DNA of 14,341 bases. It comes from a bacterium (GTDB lineage Bacteria > Bacillota > Clostridia > Christensenellales > Aristaeellaceae). The first letter of the stretch is position 1. The number at the start of each line of letters is the position of its first letter. The DNA is taken from the NCBI GenBank assembly GCA_004563405.1, contig SFTH01000034.1:1-14341 (forward strand). Direction: 5' to 3'. A program made the translations under genes and the position numbers. Positions 1 through 4,392 of the stretch are shown here, in pieces. Below the pieces are notes generated by a model. It did no database searches and had not been told where the DNA came from. It saw only the letters and a program-made list of their open reading frames with translations.

Positions 1-97
1 CCTCATAGCTCACACAGTCAAGCTTCTTGTATCCAGTGGTGGAATTGTACGCACCACGCAGATTCAGGCCAACCTGGCCAAGTTCATAAGTCGCCAT
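1..97 (-). CDS. N-terminus of a phage tail-associated type protein (cut by window edge)
   Basis: The reverse strand reads MATYELGQVGLNLRGAYNST and continues GYKKLDCVSYE to the window edge, 32 residues in all. An AGGAGG ribosome binding site lies 7 bases upstream of the ATG (105-110). The pattern of a short start, then GxY, then a Tyr-Lys-x-Leu-Asp-x-Val-Ser-Tyr-Glu segment is what I recall from N-termini of tail fibre or tail-associated proteins in Clostridia prophages. That is recognition by pattern, not a search. The rest of the gene is outside the window, so neither length nor domains can be checked. It lies outside the 53-bp att repeats, so it belongs either to a second prophage beside the small element or to a chromosomal remnant. 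Confidence 0.5.
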   Translation of the reverse strand, partial: MATYELGQVGLNLRGAYNSTTGYKKLDCVSYE

Positions 98-116
98 TTC
101 TTTTCCTCCTTTTTTC

Positions 117-151
117 GAATGAAAAGAAGCAGCGATGGTTTCATCACTGCT
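117..151 (-). terminator. Hairpin with T-rich tail upstream of the tail-like gene
   Basis: On the minus strand a 10-bp stem with one G-U pair (142-151 with 128-137) closes a 4-base loop and is followed by TTCTTTTC. This is the form of an intrinsic terminator. It sits about 30 bases before the start codon of the gene at 97, so it either ends transcription arriving from the right or acts as an attenuator in that gene's leader. Confidence 0.45.
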
Positions 152-358
152 TGTGTGATATTAGCTCTGGTGCCGTGAAAACTGCAAGTGGGTAATATGT
201 CGAATAATGGGTTGAGTTTTTGGTGGGTATCTCAGCTTTTGCCGTCTTCATCTGTGACAGTTGCTTTTATCTGATTGATTATATAATTATTGGCGTGACG
301 ACGCAATGACGAAAAGAAACCACGCAATTGTGAACTGCTCACCAAAAGTTAGACAGTA

Positions 359-367
359 TGATATACT
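359..367 (+). promoter_or_regulatory. Possible extended -10 promoter
   Basis: TGATATACT matches an extended -10 element (TGnTATAAT with one mismatch). No good -35 hexamer is seen 16-18 bases upstream. It lies just before a strong ribosome binding site (377-384, AAAGGGGA) and a TTG codon at 392, which makes a promoter here plausible. Confidence 0.35.
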
Positions 368-391
368 GAATAACGAAAGGGGAGCGAATTT

Positions 392-615
392 TTGCCCAAA
401 GGTGTACCCAAAGTAAAAACGCAGAGCTTCCACACAGTCATTCTTTTGCAGACCTGATTGACGAGGCTTTGCCTTTCACCGTTCCGGGAAAATCCATACC
501 CGGGACGATTCCCCTATACCCGGGACGTTTTCCCCAAATCGTCCATAGTAGGTGCATTTTTGCTGAAACGGCAGGCGTTTTGCTGAAAAAGTGCCCTGAT
601 TTGGTAGAAGAATGA
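392..615 (+). pseudogene. Small ORF, possibly frameshifted remnant, unknown function
   Basis: A TTG start at 392 follows AAAGGGGAG by 7 bases. It reads MPKGVPKVKTQSFHTVILLQ, one further residue and a stop at 455-457, so the direct product would be 21 residues. From about 436 another frame is open to a TGA at 613-615 and reads SHSFADLIDEALPFTVPG onward. A frameshift near 436 would join the two into one protein of about 74 residues. I do not recognise the product. It could equally be a real short peptide with chance open sequence behind it. It lies outside the att repeats, in a gene-poor stretch. Confidence 0.25.
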
Positions 616-740
616 CCGTACAGGGGAGGCACCTTTCCGGTCAAATGAAGCGATAAATTTGGCTTCCTGCAATTAAAAGGAAGAATATGTCAAAATCCAC
701 GAGGATTATGACTCTTGGTCAATCAATAAACGCAAAAAGA
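458..740. other. Gene-poor stretch with a 20-bp-period direct repeat
   Basis: Apart from the possible remnant reading frame running to 615, I see no gene with a ribosome binding site on either strand. The motif ATACCCGGGACG occurs at 496-507 and again at 516-527, a 20-bp period (about two helical turns), and similar bases flank both copies. This is compatible with paired protein-binding sites or a decayed repeat. Nothing else stands out. Confidence 0.4.
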
Positions 741-773
741 ATCACCCATGCATTGTATCAAAACATGGGTGAT
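731..773 (-). terminator. Intrinsic terminator, probably the native end of the tRNA operon
   Basis: A perfect 10-bp inverted repeat (741-750 with 764-773, ATCACCCATG / CATGGGTGAT) with a 13-base loop is followed on the minus strand by TCTTTTTGCG. It lies only 4 bases beyond the truncated tRNA-Lys copy at 778-830. Before integration of the 3-kb element it would have sat directly behind tRNA-Lys, so it is probably the ancestral terminator of the tRNA operon. It now may end integrase transcription. Confidence 0.7.
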
Positions 774-777
774 GAGG

Positions 778-830
778 TGGTACACCTTCAGGGGCTCGAA
801 CCCTGGACACCCTGATTAAGAGTCAGGTGC
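778..830. repeat. Distal att site (53-bp copy of tRNA-Lys 3' part)
   Basis: These 53 bases are identical to 3813-3865, the 3' part of the intact tRNA-Lys gene (nucleotides 24-76: anticodon arm, variable loop, T arm, acceptor 3' strand and encoded CCA). The 5' part of a tRNA is missing; beyond 830 the sequence diverges at once. This is the typical scar of site-specific integration into a tRNA 3' end, and the integrase gene ends 13 bases away. Confidence 0.93.
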
Positions 831-843
831 GATTTAGGCGACA

Positions 844-1704
844 TTACTGTATTACAGTATAACAGGGCTGGACAGCTTTGTCTAGAGCGGTTTGTAGCAT
901 TTTAACATCCGGATGTGTATACCTATCCGCTGTTGTTGAATAAGACGCATGGCCAAGCAGGAGTTGAAGAGAGCGCATGTCACCGCCATGACGCACGCAG
1001 GACGTGGCCATAGAATGGCGGAGGCCGTGCAGCGTCGTGTAGGGCAGACCCAGGCGCAGCACAAGACGCCTGTGCGCCGCGTCCAGGGCTGATGGCGTGA
1101 TCGGGCACAGATAGCCGGCAAGCTGCCTGTGCGCCCGCAAGAGCGGCATGAGCATGTCCGGGATGGGAATGACGCGCACGGACGAGCGGGATTTTGGCGC
1201 GCAATCCACAACGCCATTGCGCCCGATGCGCTGGCGCTGGTTGCTGATGTGGATGAGCTGCTCCGTAAAGTCGATATCCTGCCACCTCAGCCCGCAGACT
1301 TCGCCTCGGCGGAGCCCGAGCATGATGCAGAGCGTCAGCGGCAGCCGCCGCGGATGATCGACCAGGGCGGCCATGTAAGCGGAGATACACGCGTCATCCC
1401 ATGCAATCGGCGATTGCTGGACGTGGGCCGGGCGCGCGACCCGCCGCATGGGATTGGGCTCCAGATCGGCGCACGCCGAACGGAGCAGCACAAAGCACGC
1501 CTCGGCGGTGCGGGAGTGACCGGCTGCGGAGATGCGCGCCAGGGCTGCGGAGATCTCCAGCGGATCCAGCGCCGACAGATCAAAAGCGCCCAGCGCGGGC
1601 GAGATGTGGCGGCGGATCAGCGCCGCATAGCTCTCGATTGTGCGCGCTTTGAGCTTCGGCGCCCTCAGATTGAGCCAGGTATTGAGCCAGGAATCAAGTG
1701 TCAT
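844..1704 (-). CDS. int: Tyrosine recombinase / integrase
   Basis: This 286-residue protein should catalyse integration and excision of the element at the tRNA-Lys 3' end. The catalytic set is visible: Arg132 in GLRRGEVCGLRW, Lys171, His226-x-x-Arg229 in HGLRH, His252 in LLGHAS and nucleophile Tyr262 in DRYTH. Residues 1-60 form the core-binding helical domain; there is no separate N-terminal arm-binding domain, so it is short for a tRNA-site integrase and close to XerC/D length. GGGAGGTGA precedes the ATG and supports the start. The stop codon is 13 bases from the distal att copy. The start lies 44 bases from the divergent DnaD-type gene, and the two ribosome binding sites face each other as a near inverted repeat (1714-1722 and 1734-1742). 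Confidence 0.93.
   Translation of the reverse strand: MTLDSWLNTWLNLRAPKLKARTIESYAALIRRHISPALGAFDLSALDPLEISAALARISAAGHSRTAEACFVLLRSACADLEPNPMRRVARPAHVQQSPIAWDDACISAYMAALVDHPRRLPLTLCIMLGLRRGEVCGLRWQDIDFTEQLIHISNQRQRIGRNGVVDCAPKSRSSVRVIPIPDMLMPLLRAHRQLAGYLCPITPSALDAAHRRLVLRLGLPYTTLHGLRHSMATSCVRHGGDMRSLQLLLGHASYSTTADRYTHPDVKMLQTALDKAVQPCYTVIQ
845..859. repeat. 15-bp palindrome beside the distal att site
   Basis: TACTGTA-T-TACAGTA is a perfect 7-bp inverted repeat around one central base. It overlaps the last codons of the integrase and starts 15 bases inside the element from the att copy. A recombinase or directionality-factor binding site is a reasonable inference, but nothing here proves it. 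Confidence 0.4.
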
Positions 1705-1748
1705 TTGCTATCACCTCCCCGAGAATATAACATTCGGAGGGGACACAG

Positions 1749-2246
1749 ATGTTACAAAATCATGACAACAGACCGACAACAAGCACCCAGGAGCCCCAGC
1801 AGCAGAAGCAGCAGAAGAAGCAAGCAGCAGCTGCTACTACTGCTACTACTGCTACTGTTTACACGCACCCGGGCGTTTCCTACGTCCGGCAGATCATCGC
1901 CGAGGAATACCAGGGAGTATTACACACACAAATCACCATGCCGGTGATCATGCTGATGGAACGATGCATGTCCGCCGGAATGGAACCTGAGGTAATCCTG
2001 GCCGCCATCGAGGCGACGGGATGGGCCAGGAGGCCAAGCCCGCAATACCTGCGCGCTATCCTACAGCGCTGTTTGCGTGAGGGCATCCTGACGGCGGAGG
2101 CCTGGGAGCATCACGAACAGGAGCGGTGCAGCGACCAGGCAAGCGCCAACGCGGAGATTTACCGGCTGTGGTATGGGCAAGATAATTTGCCGTTTTTAAG
2201 ATGGATTTTGAGAGAGGGCATCTTGCAAATTTGTAAGGTGCTGTGA
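1749..2246 (+). CDS. DnaD-domain replication protein (helicase-loader type)
   Basis: This 165-residue protein starts at an ATG 7 bases behind GGAGGGG. Residues 14-37 are a low-complexity Gln/Lys then Ala/Thr linker. Residues about 43-126 fit the DnaD C-terminal domain: a helix with Met-Glu-Pro-Glu-Val-Ile-Leu-x-x-Ile, then Pro-Ser-x-x-Tyr-Leu-x-x-Ile-Leu (98-105), then Cys-Leu-Arg-Glu-Gly-Ile-Leu-Thr. In phages and small plasmids such proteins recruit the host replicative helicase to an origin, so a role in replication of the excised element is inferred. It has no full N-terminal winged-helix domain, so it is shorter than chromosomal DnaD. An intrinsic terminator follows about 50 bases downstream. 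The family call rests on pattern reading. Confidence 0.6.
   Translation: MLQNHDNRPTTSTQEPQQQKQQKKQAAAATTATTATVYTHPGVSYVRQIIAEEYQGVLHTQITMPVIMLMERCMSAGMEPEVILAAIEATGWARRPSPQYLRAILQRCLREGILTAEAWEHHEQERCSDQASANAEIYRLWYGQDNLPFLRWILREGILQICKVL
1799..1857 (+). repeat. Trinucleotide and 9-bp tandem repeats inside the DnaD-type gene
   Basis: CAG/AAG-type triplets (1799-1830) run into three tandem 9-mers, CTGCTACTA, CTGCTACTA, CTGCTACTG (1831-1857). They encode the Gln/Lys and Ala/Thr linker. Slippage of whole units would change linker length without shifting the frame. Confidence 0.75.
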
Positions 2247-2292
2247 TAAAATGGTGATGTGTTGACGGGGGTGAGTTGGGACCGGGAGACAC

Positions 2293-2331
2293 AAGGCCGG
2301 GGGCGGGATGCGCATTACCCCCGGCTTTTTT
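2293..2331 (+). terminator. Intrinsic terminator after the DnaD-type gene
   Basis: A perfect 8-bp GC-rich stem (2296-2303 GCCGGGGG with 2318-2325 CCCCCGGC), a 14-base loop and six Ts (2326-2331) form a strong plus-strand terminator. It separates the DnaD-type gene from the LexA box and the next gene, which therefore needs its own promoter. Confidence 0.88.
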
Positions 2332-2343
2332 CATCTCAAAAAA

Positions 2344-2357
2344 CGAACATATGTTCG
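2344..2357. promoter_or_regulatory. Perfect LexA (SOS) box
   Basis: CGAACATATGTTCG is a perfect 14-bp palindrome and matches every position of the Gram-positive LexA/DinR consensus CGAACRNRYGTTYC up to its last base, where the symmetric form has G. It lies 12 bases behind a terminator T-run and 24 bases before the ATG at 2382, the place expected for an operator over a promoter. The -35 and -10 hexamers are not clear; CATATG inside the box could serve as a weak -10. Confidence 0.75.
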
Positions 2358-2381
2358 AGTCTCAAGGGAAGGGGGCAGGAA

Positions 2382-2651
2382 ATGGGCTGGGAATGGCACG
2401 ACCGCGCGCGCGATCGGCGCGGACGCTTTGCGGACGGAGGTAAGCGGGCACAGCTGCATGTGCGGTGCACGGAGGCACAGCTTGTACGGATCGCGGCCAG
2501 GGCGACGGCGCGGAAGATGACAATCAGCGCATACGTGCTCGAGTTGGTGCGGCGGGATTTGCTGGGCGCGTACTACCCGGAGACGGTTGGAGAACTGTGT
2601 ACCATCGGTGCACTCCCTCGCGGCCAGGAACGCGGAGGGGAAGCAGAGTAA
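2382..2651 (+). CDS. Ribbon-helix-helix DNA-binding protein, MobC-like
   Basis: The ATG follows an AAGGGGGCAGGA purine stretch and gives 89 residues. Residues 1-22 are very basic (Asp-Arg-Ala-Arg-Asp-Arg-Arg-Gly-Arg). Residues about 24-60 fit a ribbon-helix-helix fold: strand QLHVRCT, helix EAQLVRIAARATARK, turn with Thr-Ile-Ser, helix AYVLELVRRDLL. This resembles MobC-type relaxosome accessory proteins of plasmids and integrative elements, where the strand residues contact DNA. No relaxase gene accompanies it, so it may nick-assist a helper relaxase, act as a recombination directionality factor or be a repressor. The LexA box just upstream suggests expression in the SOS response. The stop is the last T-containing codon before the T-free tract begins. 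Confidence 0.7.
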   Translation: MGWEWHDRARDRRGRFADGGKRAQLHVRCTEAQLVRIAARATARKMTISAYVLELVRRDLLGAYYPETVGELCTIGALPRGQERGGEAE

Positions 2652-3470
2652 GGCGGCGCGGGCCAACGGAGACGCGCGGGCAAGCAGACGCGCACGGGCC
2701 CCACGCGCCCGCAGGCGCGCCCAGGAAGCCGACAGAGGCCGAGGGGGCAGAGGGCCGCGGCCATTGACAGGGGGGAGCCGCTTCAGGCCCCTGCGGGGCG
2801 CACAGCGCGCCACAGGGGCCAGAGGCGGCGGGGGGCGTTTGCGCGCCGGAGGCGCGCAACCCCGGAATCTGGCCGGGGCGCGCCCCCGGAAGCGGAGACC
2901 CGAGGGCAGGACACCGGGCACAGCGGAGGGAGGGCCCCGAGGGCGCGCGCGCACAGGAAACGCCCACCGCAAAGGCGAGGACGGCGAAGGACGAAGCGCC
3001 GCGCCCAACGACGCGCGCGCACGAGGACAGAACGCGCGCGGACCACGGCGGGCGGCGCAGAGCGCCGGGGACCCGCCGCACAGAAGCGGAGAACCAACGG
3101 AGAGCAAGGCAGGCGCAGGCGATTCACCGCCGCGCCACGCCGCAGCGGGGAAAGCACCCACGCCAGCGCACCAACCACGCGCCGGGGCGCGAAAACGCAA
3201 GGAGGGCGACCCCGCGACGAACACGCCCCCGGGGCCCCCCAAGAGGCGCACAAATCAGAGCGCGGCGCCAGCCGCGCAACCGAACAGCGGCGAGGGGGAC
3301 AAGGAGGGGGGATGCCTCGCCGGCGGGGGGCACCATGGGGGGCGGCGTACGCCCGCAACGCGACATTCAGCGCAGAAAGCCAAAGAGGGCGCGAAACGAC
3401 GCCATCGAGGCGAAGCACACCACGGACGCGGGGGCGGGCCCAACGGAGTACGGCCGCCACTCGAAAACGA
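2650..3470 (+). other. T-depleted tract: about 820 bp nearly lacking T on the plus strand
   Basis: I count about 22 T in roughly 820 bases. T is completely absent from 2650-2763 (114 bases), 2871-3122 (252 bases) and 3125-3254 (130 bases). A is not scarce: in 2881-3120 there are about 58 A in 240 bases, so this is extreme strand asymmetry and not merely high GC. Since stop codons need T (or A on the other strand), all six frames stay open, giving long but meaningless ORFs; start codons also need T, and there is no plus-strand ATG between 2650 and 3311. I therefore see no supportable gene. CG-alternating runs and, at 3306-3342, three G6 runs suggest unusual DNA or RNA structure. Function unknown. 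Confidence 0.85.
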
Positions 3471-3472
3471 AT

Positions 3473-3519
3473 CGTAATACACGCACAGAATTGTCACTTG
3501 ACAACGGCGTAATACACGC
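3473..3519 (+). repeat. 12-bp direct repeats flanking an operator-like palindrome
   Basis: CGTAATACACGC occurs at 3473-3484 and at 3508-3519, 35 bp apart, on either side of the palindrome at 3491-3504. The arrangement suggests binding sites for a regulator, or iterons of a replication or transfer origin. It begins where the T-depleted tract ends. Confidence 0.55.
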
Positions 3520-3527
3520 GCTATCCT
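3491..3527 (+). promoter_or_regulatory. Promoter with palindromic operator for the second ribbon-helix-helix gene
   Basis: TTGACA (3498-3503) is a perfect -35 hexamer; TATCCT (3522-3527) at 18 bases is a fair -10. TTGTCA-CT-TGACAA (3491-3504) is a perfect 6-bp inverted repeat covering the -35, the geometry of a repressor site. Ribbon-helix-helix proteins commonly repress their own promoters, so autoregulation is a fair inference. Confidence 0.55.
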
Positions 3528-3548
3528 CAAAGCGAGGAGGGACGCAAA

Positions 3549-3746
3549 ATGACACAGGACAAGATGCAGGTCATGGCCTTGCGTCTGCCGCTCTGGCAGA
3601 TCAACGGCCTGAAGATCGCAGCCAAGGAGGATGGCACCACTGTCTCGGCATTGCTCCGGGAACATGTGACAGCATGTTTGCAGGAGCACGGAATCACCGA
3701 AACGGCTATTGTGCCTTTGCCCGGTCAATGCATGCTCGACGTATAA
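3549..3746 (+). CDS. Small ribbon-helix-helix (CopG-like) DNA-binding protein
   Basis: GAGGAGG lies 8 bases before the ATG. The 65-residue product has strand KMQVMALRLP (5-14), a helix about 15-27 (LWQINGLKIAAKE), a Gly-Thr-Thr-Val-Ser turn and helix ALLREHVTACLQEHG (34-48), the order of a short ribbon-helix-helix dimer. The last 16 residues are an extra tail. It is the last gene before the tRNA-side att site and has its own promoter and palindrome. It could be an autoregulator controlling copy number, a directionality factor for the integrase, or an antitoxin, but no toxin gene is next to it. Confidence 0.7.
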   Translation: MTQDKMQVMALRLPLWQINGLKIAAKEDGTTVSALLREHVTACLQEHGITETAIVPLPGQCMLDV

Positions 3747-3780
3747 AAAAACTCCCCCATGTGACAGCATGAGAGAGTTT
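3743..3780 (-). terminator. Element-borne terminator for the tRNA operon
   Basis: On the minus strand the sequence 3780-3768 pairs with 3761-3749 in a 13-bp stem including two G-U pairs, with a 6-base loop, and runs into seven Ts (3751-3745). It lies 32 bases behind the CCA end of tRNA-Lys. In the plus direction the same hairpin has two A-C mismatches and a poor tail, so the minus direction fits better. It replaces the native terminator displaced to 741-773 and may also serve the plus-strand gene ending at 3746. Confidence 0.75.
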
Positions 3781-3812
3781 CTGAGGGGACGGGCGATGTT
3801 ACAAACCCATCC

Positions 3813-3865
3813 TGGTACACCTTCAGGGGCTCGAACCCTGGACACCCTGATTAAGAGTCAGGTGC
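3813..3865. repeat. tRNA-side att site (53-bp repeat)
   Basis: This is the 3' part of the intact tRNA-Lys gene and is identical to 778-830. Insertion restored the full tRNA sequence on this side, so the tRNA stays functional. Crossover must lie inside these 53 bases, most likely in or near the anticodon loop as for many tRNA-site integrases (inference). Confidence 0.93.
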
Positions 3866-3888
3866 TCTACCAACTGAGCTAAAGGTGC
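3813..3888 (-). tRNA. tRNA-Lys (anticodon CTT)
   Basis: A 76-nt tRNA with encoded CCA. The acceptor stem GCACCTT / AAGGTGT has one G-U pair at its end, the D arm is GCTC-GAGC and the anticodon loop CTCTTAA gives CTT. The T loop TTCGAGC is canonical. It is the last gene of the five-tRNA operon and the target of the integrated element. Confidence 0.96.
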
Positions 3889-3891
3889 ATA

Positions 3892-3967
3892 TGGAGCGGT
3901 AGACGAGACTCGGACTCGCGACCTCCACCTTGGCAAGGTGGCGCTCTACCAACTGAGCTACTACCGC
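3892..3967 (-). tRNA. tRNA-Gly (anticodon GCC), copy 2
   Basis: A 76-nt tRNA with encoded CCA. Acceptor GCGGTAG / CTACCGC, D arm with GG in the loop, anticodon loop TTGCCAA. It is identical over all 76 bases to 4067-4142. The T loop reads TCCGAGT, so position 55 is C instead of the T that becomes pseudouridine; the first T-stem pair is G-U. Confidence 0.95.
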
Positions 3968-3975
3968 GCATTTGT

Positions 3976-4049
3976 TGGAGCGGGTGATGGGAATCGAACC
4001 CACGTAGCCAGCTTGGAAGGCTGGAACTCTACCATTGAGTTACACCCGC
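3976..4049 (-). tRNA. tRNA-Gly (anticodon TCC)
   Basis: A 74-nt tRNA with encoded CCA. Acceptor GCGGGTG / CATCCGC-type pairing (3' strand CACCCGC), anticodon loop CTTCCAA, T loop TTCGATT canonical. It sits between the two identical Gly(GCC) genes. Confidence 0.95.
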
Positions 4050-4066
4050 ACATCTCAAATGGAGAA

Positions 4067-4142
4067 TGGAGCGGTAGACGAGACTCGGACTCGCGACCTC
4101 CACCTTGGCAAGGTGGCGCTCTACCAACTGAGCTACTACCGC
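4067..4142 (-). tRNA. tRNA-Gly (anticodon GCC), copy 1
   Basis: Identical to the gene at 3892-3967, including the unusual T loop TCCGAGT with C at position 55. The duplication lies 175 bp apart, with the Gly(TCC) gene in between. Confidence 0.95.
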
Positions 4143-4159
4143 ATATCCGTTGATTAAAT

Positions 4160-4243
4160 TGGTGCGGACGAAGAGACTCGAACTCTTACGCCTGAGACAC
4201 CAGAACCTAAATCTGGCGCGTCTGCCAATTCCGCCACGCCCGC
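4160..4243 (-). tRNA. tRNA-Leu (anticodon TAG)
   Basis: An 84-nt class II tRNA with a long variable arm and encoded CCA. Acceptor GCGGGCG / CGTCCGC, anticodon loop TTTAGGT gives TAG, T loop TTCGAGT canonical. It is the promoter-proximal gene of the operon. Confidence 0.95.
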
Positions 4244-4296
4244 ACAATCCGACAAAGTACTCTGCGAATCGCACTCTGCGGCAATCAACAGATACG

Positions 4297-4325
4297 ATTA
4301 TACTCCAAATGTCCGGCATTGTCAA
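4297..4325 (-). promoter_or_regulatory. Perfect sigma-A promoter of the tRNA operon
   Basis: On the minus strand TTGACA (4325-4320), a 17-base spacer and TATAAT (4302-4297) form a fully consensus vegetative promoter. Transcription should start near 4290, about 47 bases before tRNA-Leu. Such strength is expected for stable RNA. Confidence 0.93.
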
Positions 4326-4392
4326 TACCTTTTCCAGATTTTTGTAAGTTTTCTTTGTTCCGAGGGATGCGTGCAGCATGCGCCCGCGCGCC

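Larger units (their letters stand above)
778..3865. mobile_element. 3,035-bp integrative element in tRNA-Lys(CTT)
   Basis: The exact 53-bp direct repeats at 778-830 and 3813-3865 define an element with a 3,035-bp unit length. Its contents are a tyrosine recombinase beside the distal att site, a divergent DnaD-domain gene, two ribbon-helix-helix genes, a LexA box, an extreme T-poor tract and its own terminator facing the tRNA. There is no relaxase, resolvase, capsid or terminase gene and no obvious cargo. The element therefore looks like a minimal integrative or satellite-type element that depends on a helper for transfer. It could alternatively be a deletion remnant of a larger element, but the intact reading frames and matching ends argue that it is complete. 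Confidence 0.85.

Noticed and set aside
438..644. 68-residue minus-strand frame
   Set aside because: No ribosome binding site, no recognisable domain, and it overlaps the repeat; probably chance.
778..830. A second tRNA-Lys gene
   Set aside because: Only nucleotides 24-76 are present; the D arm and 5' acceptor strand are missing, so it is an att scar.
2331..3460. Several minus-strand open frames of 185-306 residues
   Set aside because: The minus strand there has almost no A, so stops cannot occur. The products would lack most charged residues and have no start signals.
2650..3470. Diversity-generating retroelement or CRISPR explanation for the T-free tract
   Set aside because: No reverse transcriptase, no template/variable repeat pair, no regularly spaced repeats. 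Adenine mutagenesis of the minus strand would leave some A, not none.
2587..3477. Long open frame on the plus strand giving an Arg/Gly/Ala-rich 296-residue protein
   Set aside because: It starts at a TTG inside the ribbon-helix-helix gene without a ribosome binding site, and stays open only because the tract lacks T; every other frame is open too.
1748..3805. 11-bp match GATGTTACAAA at 1748-1758 and 3795-3805
   Set aside because: Matches of this length are expected by chance in a window this size; no supporting symmetry or spacing.
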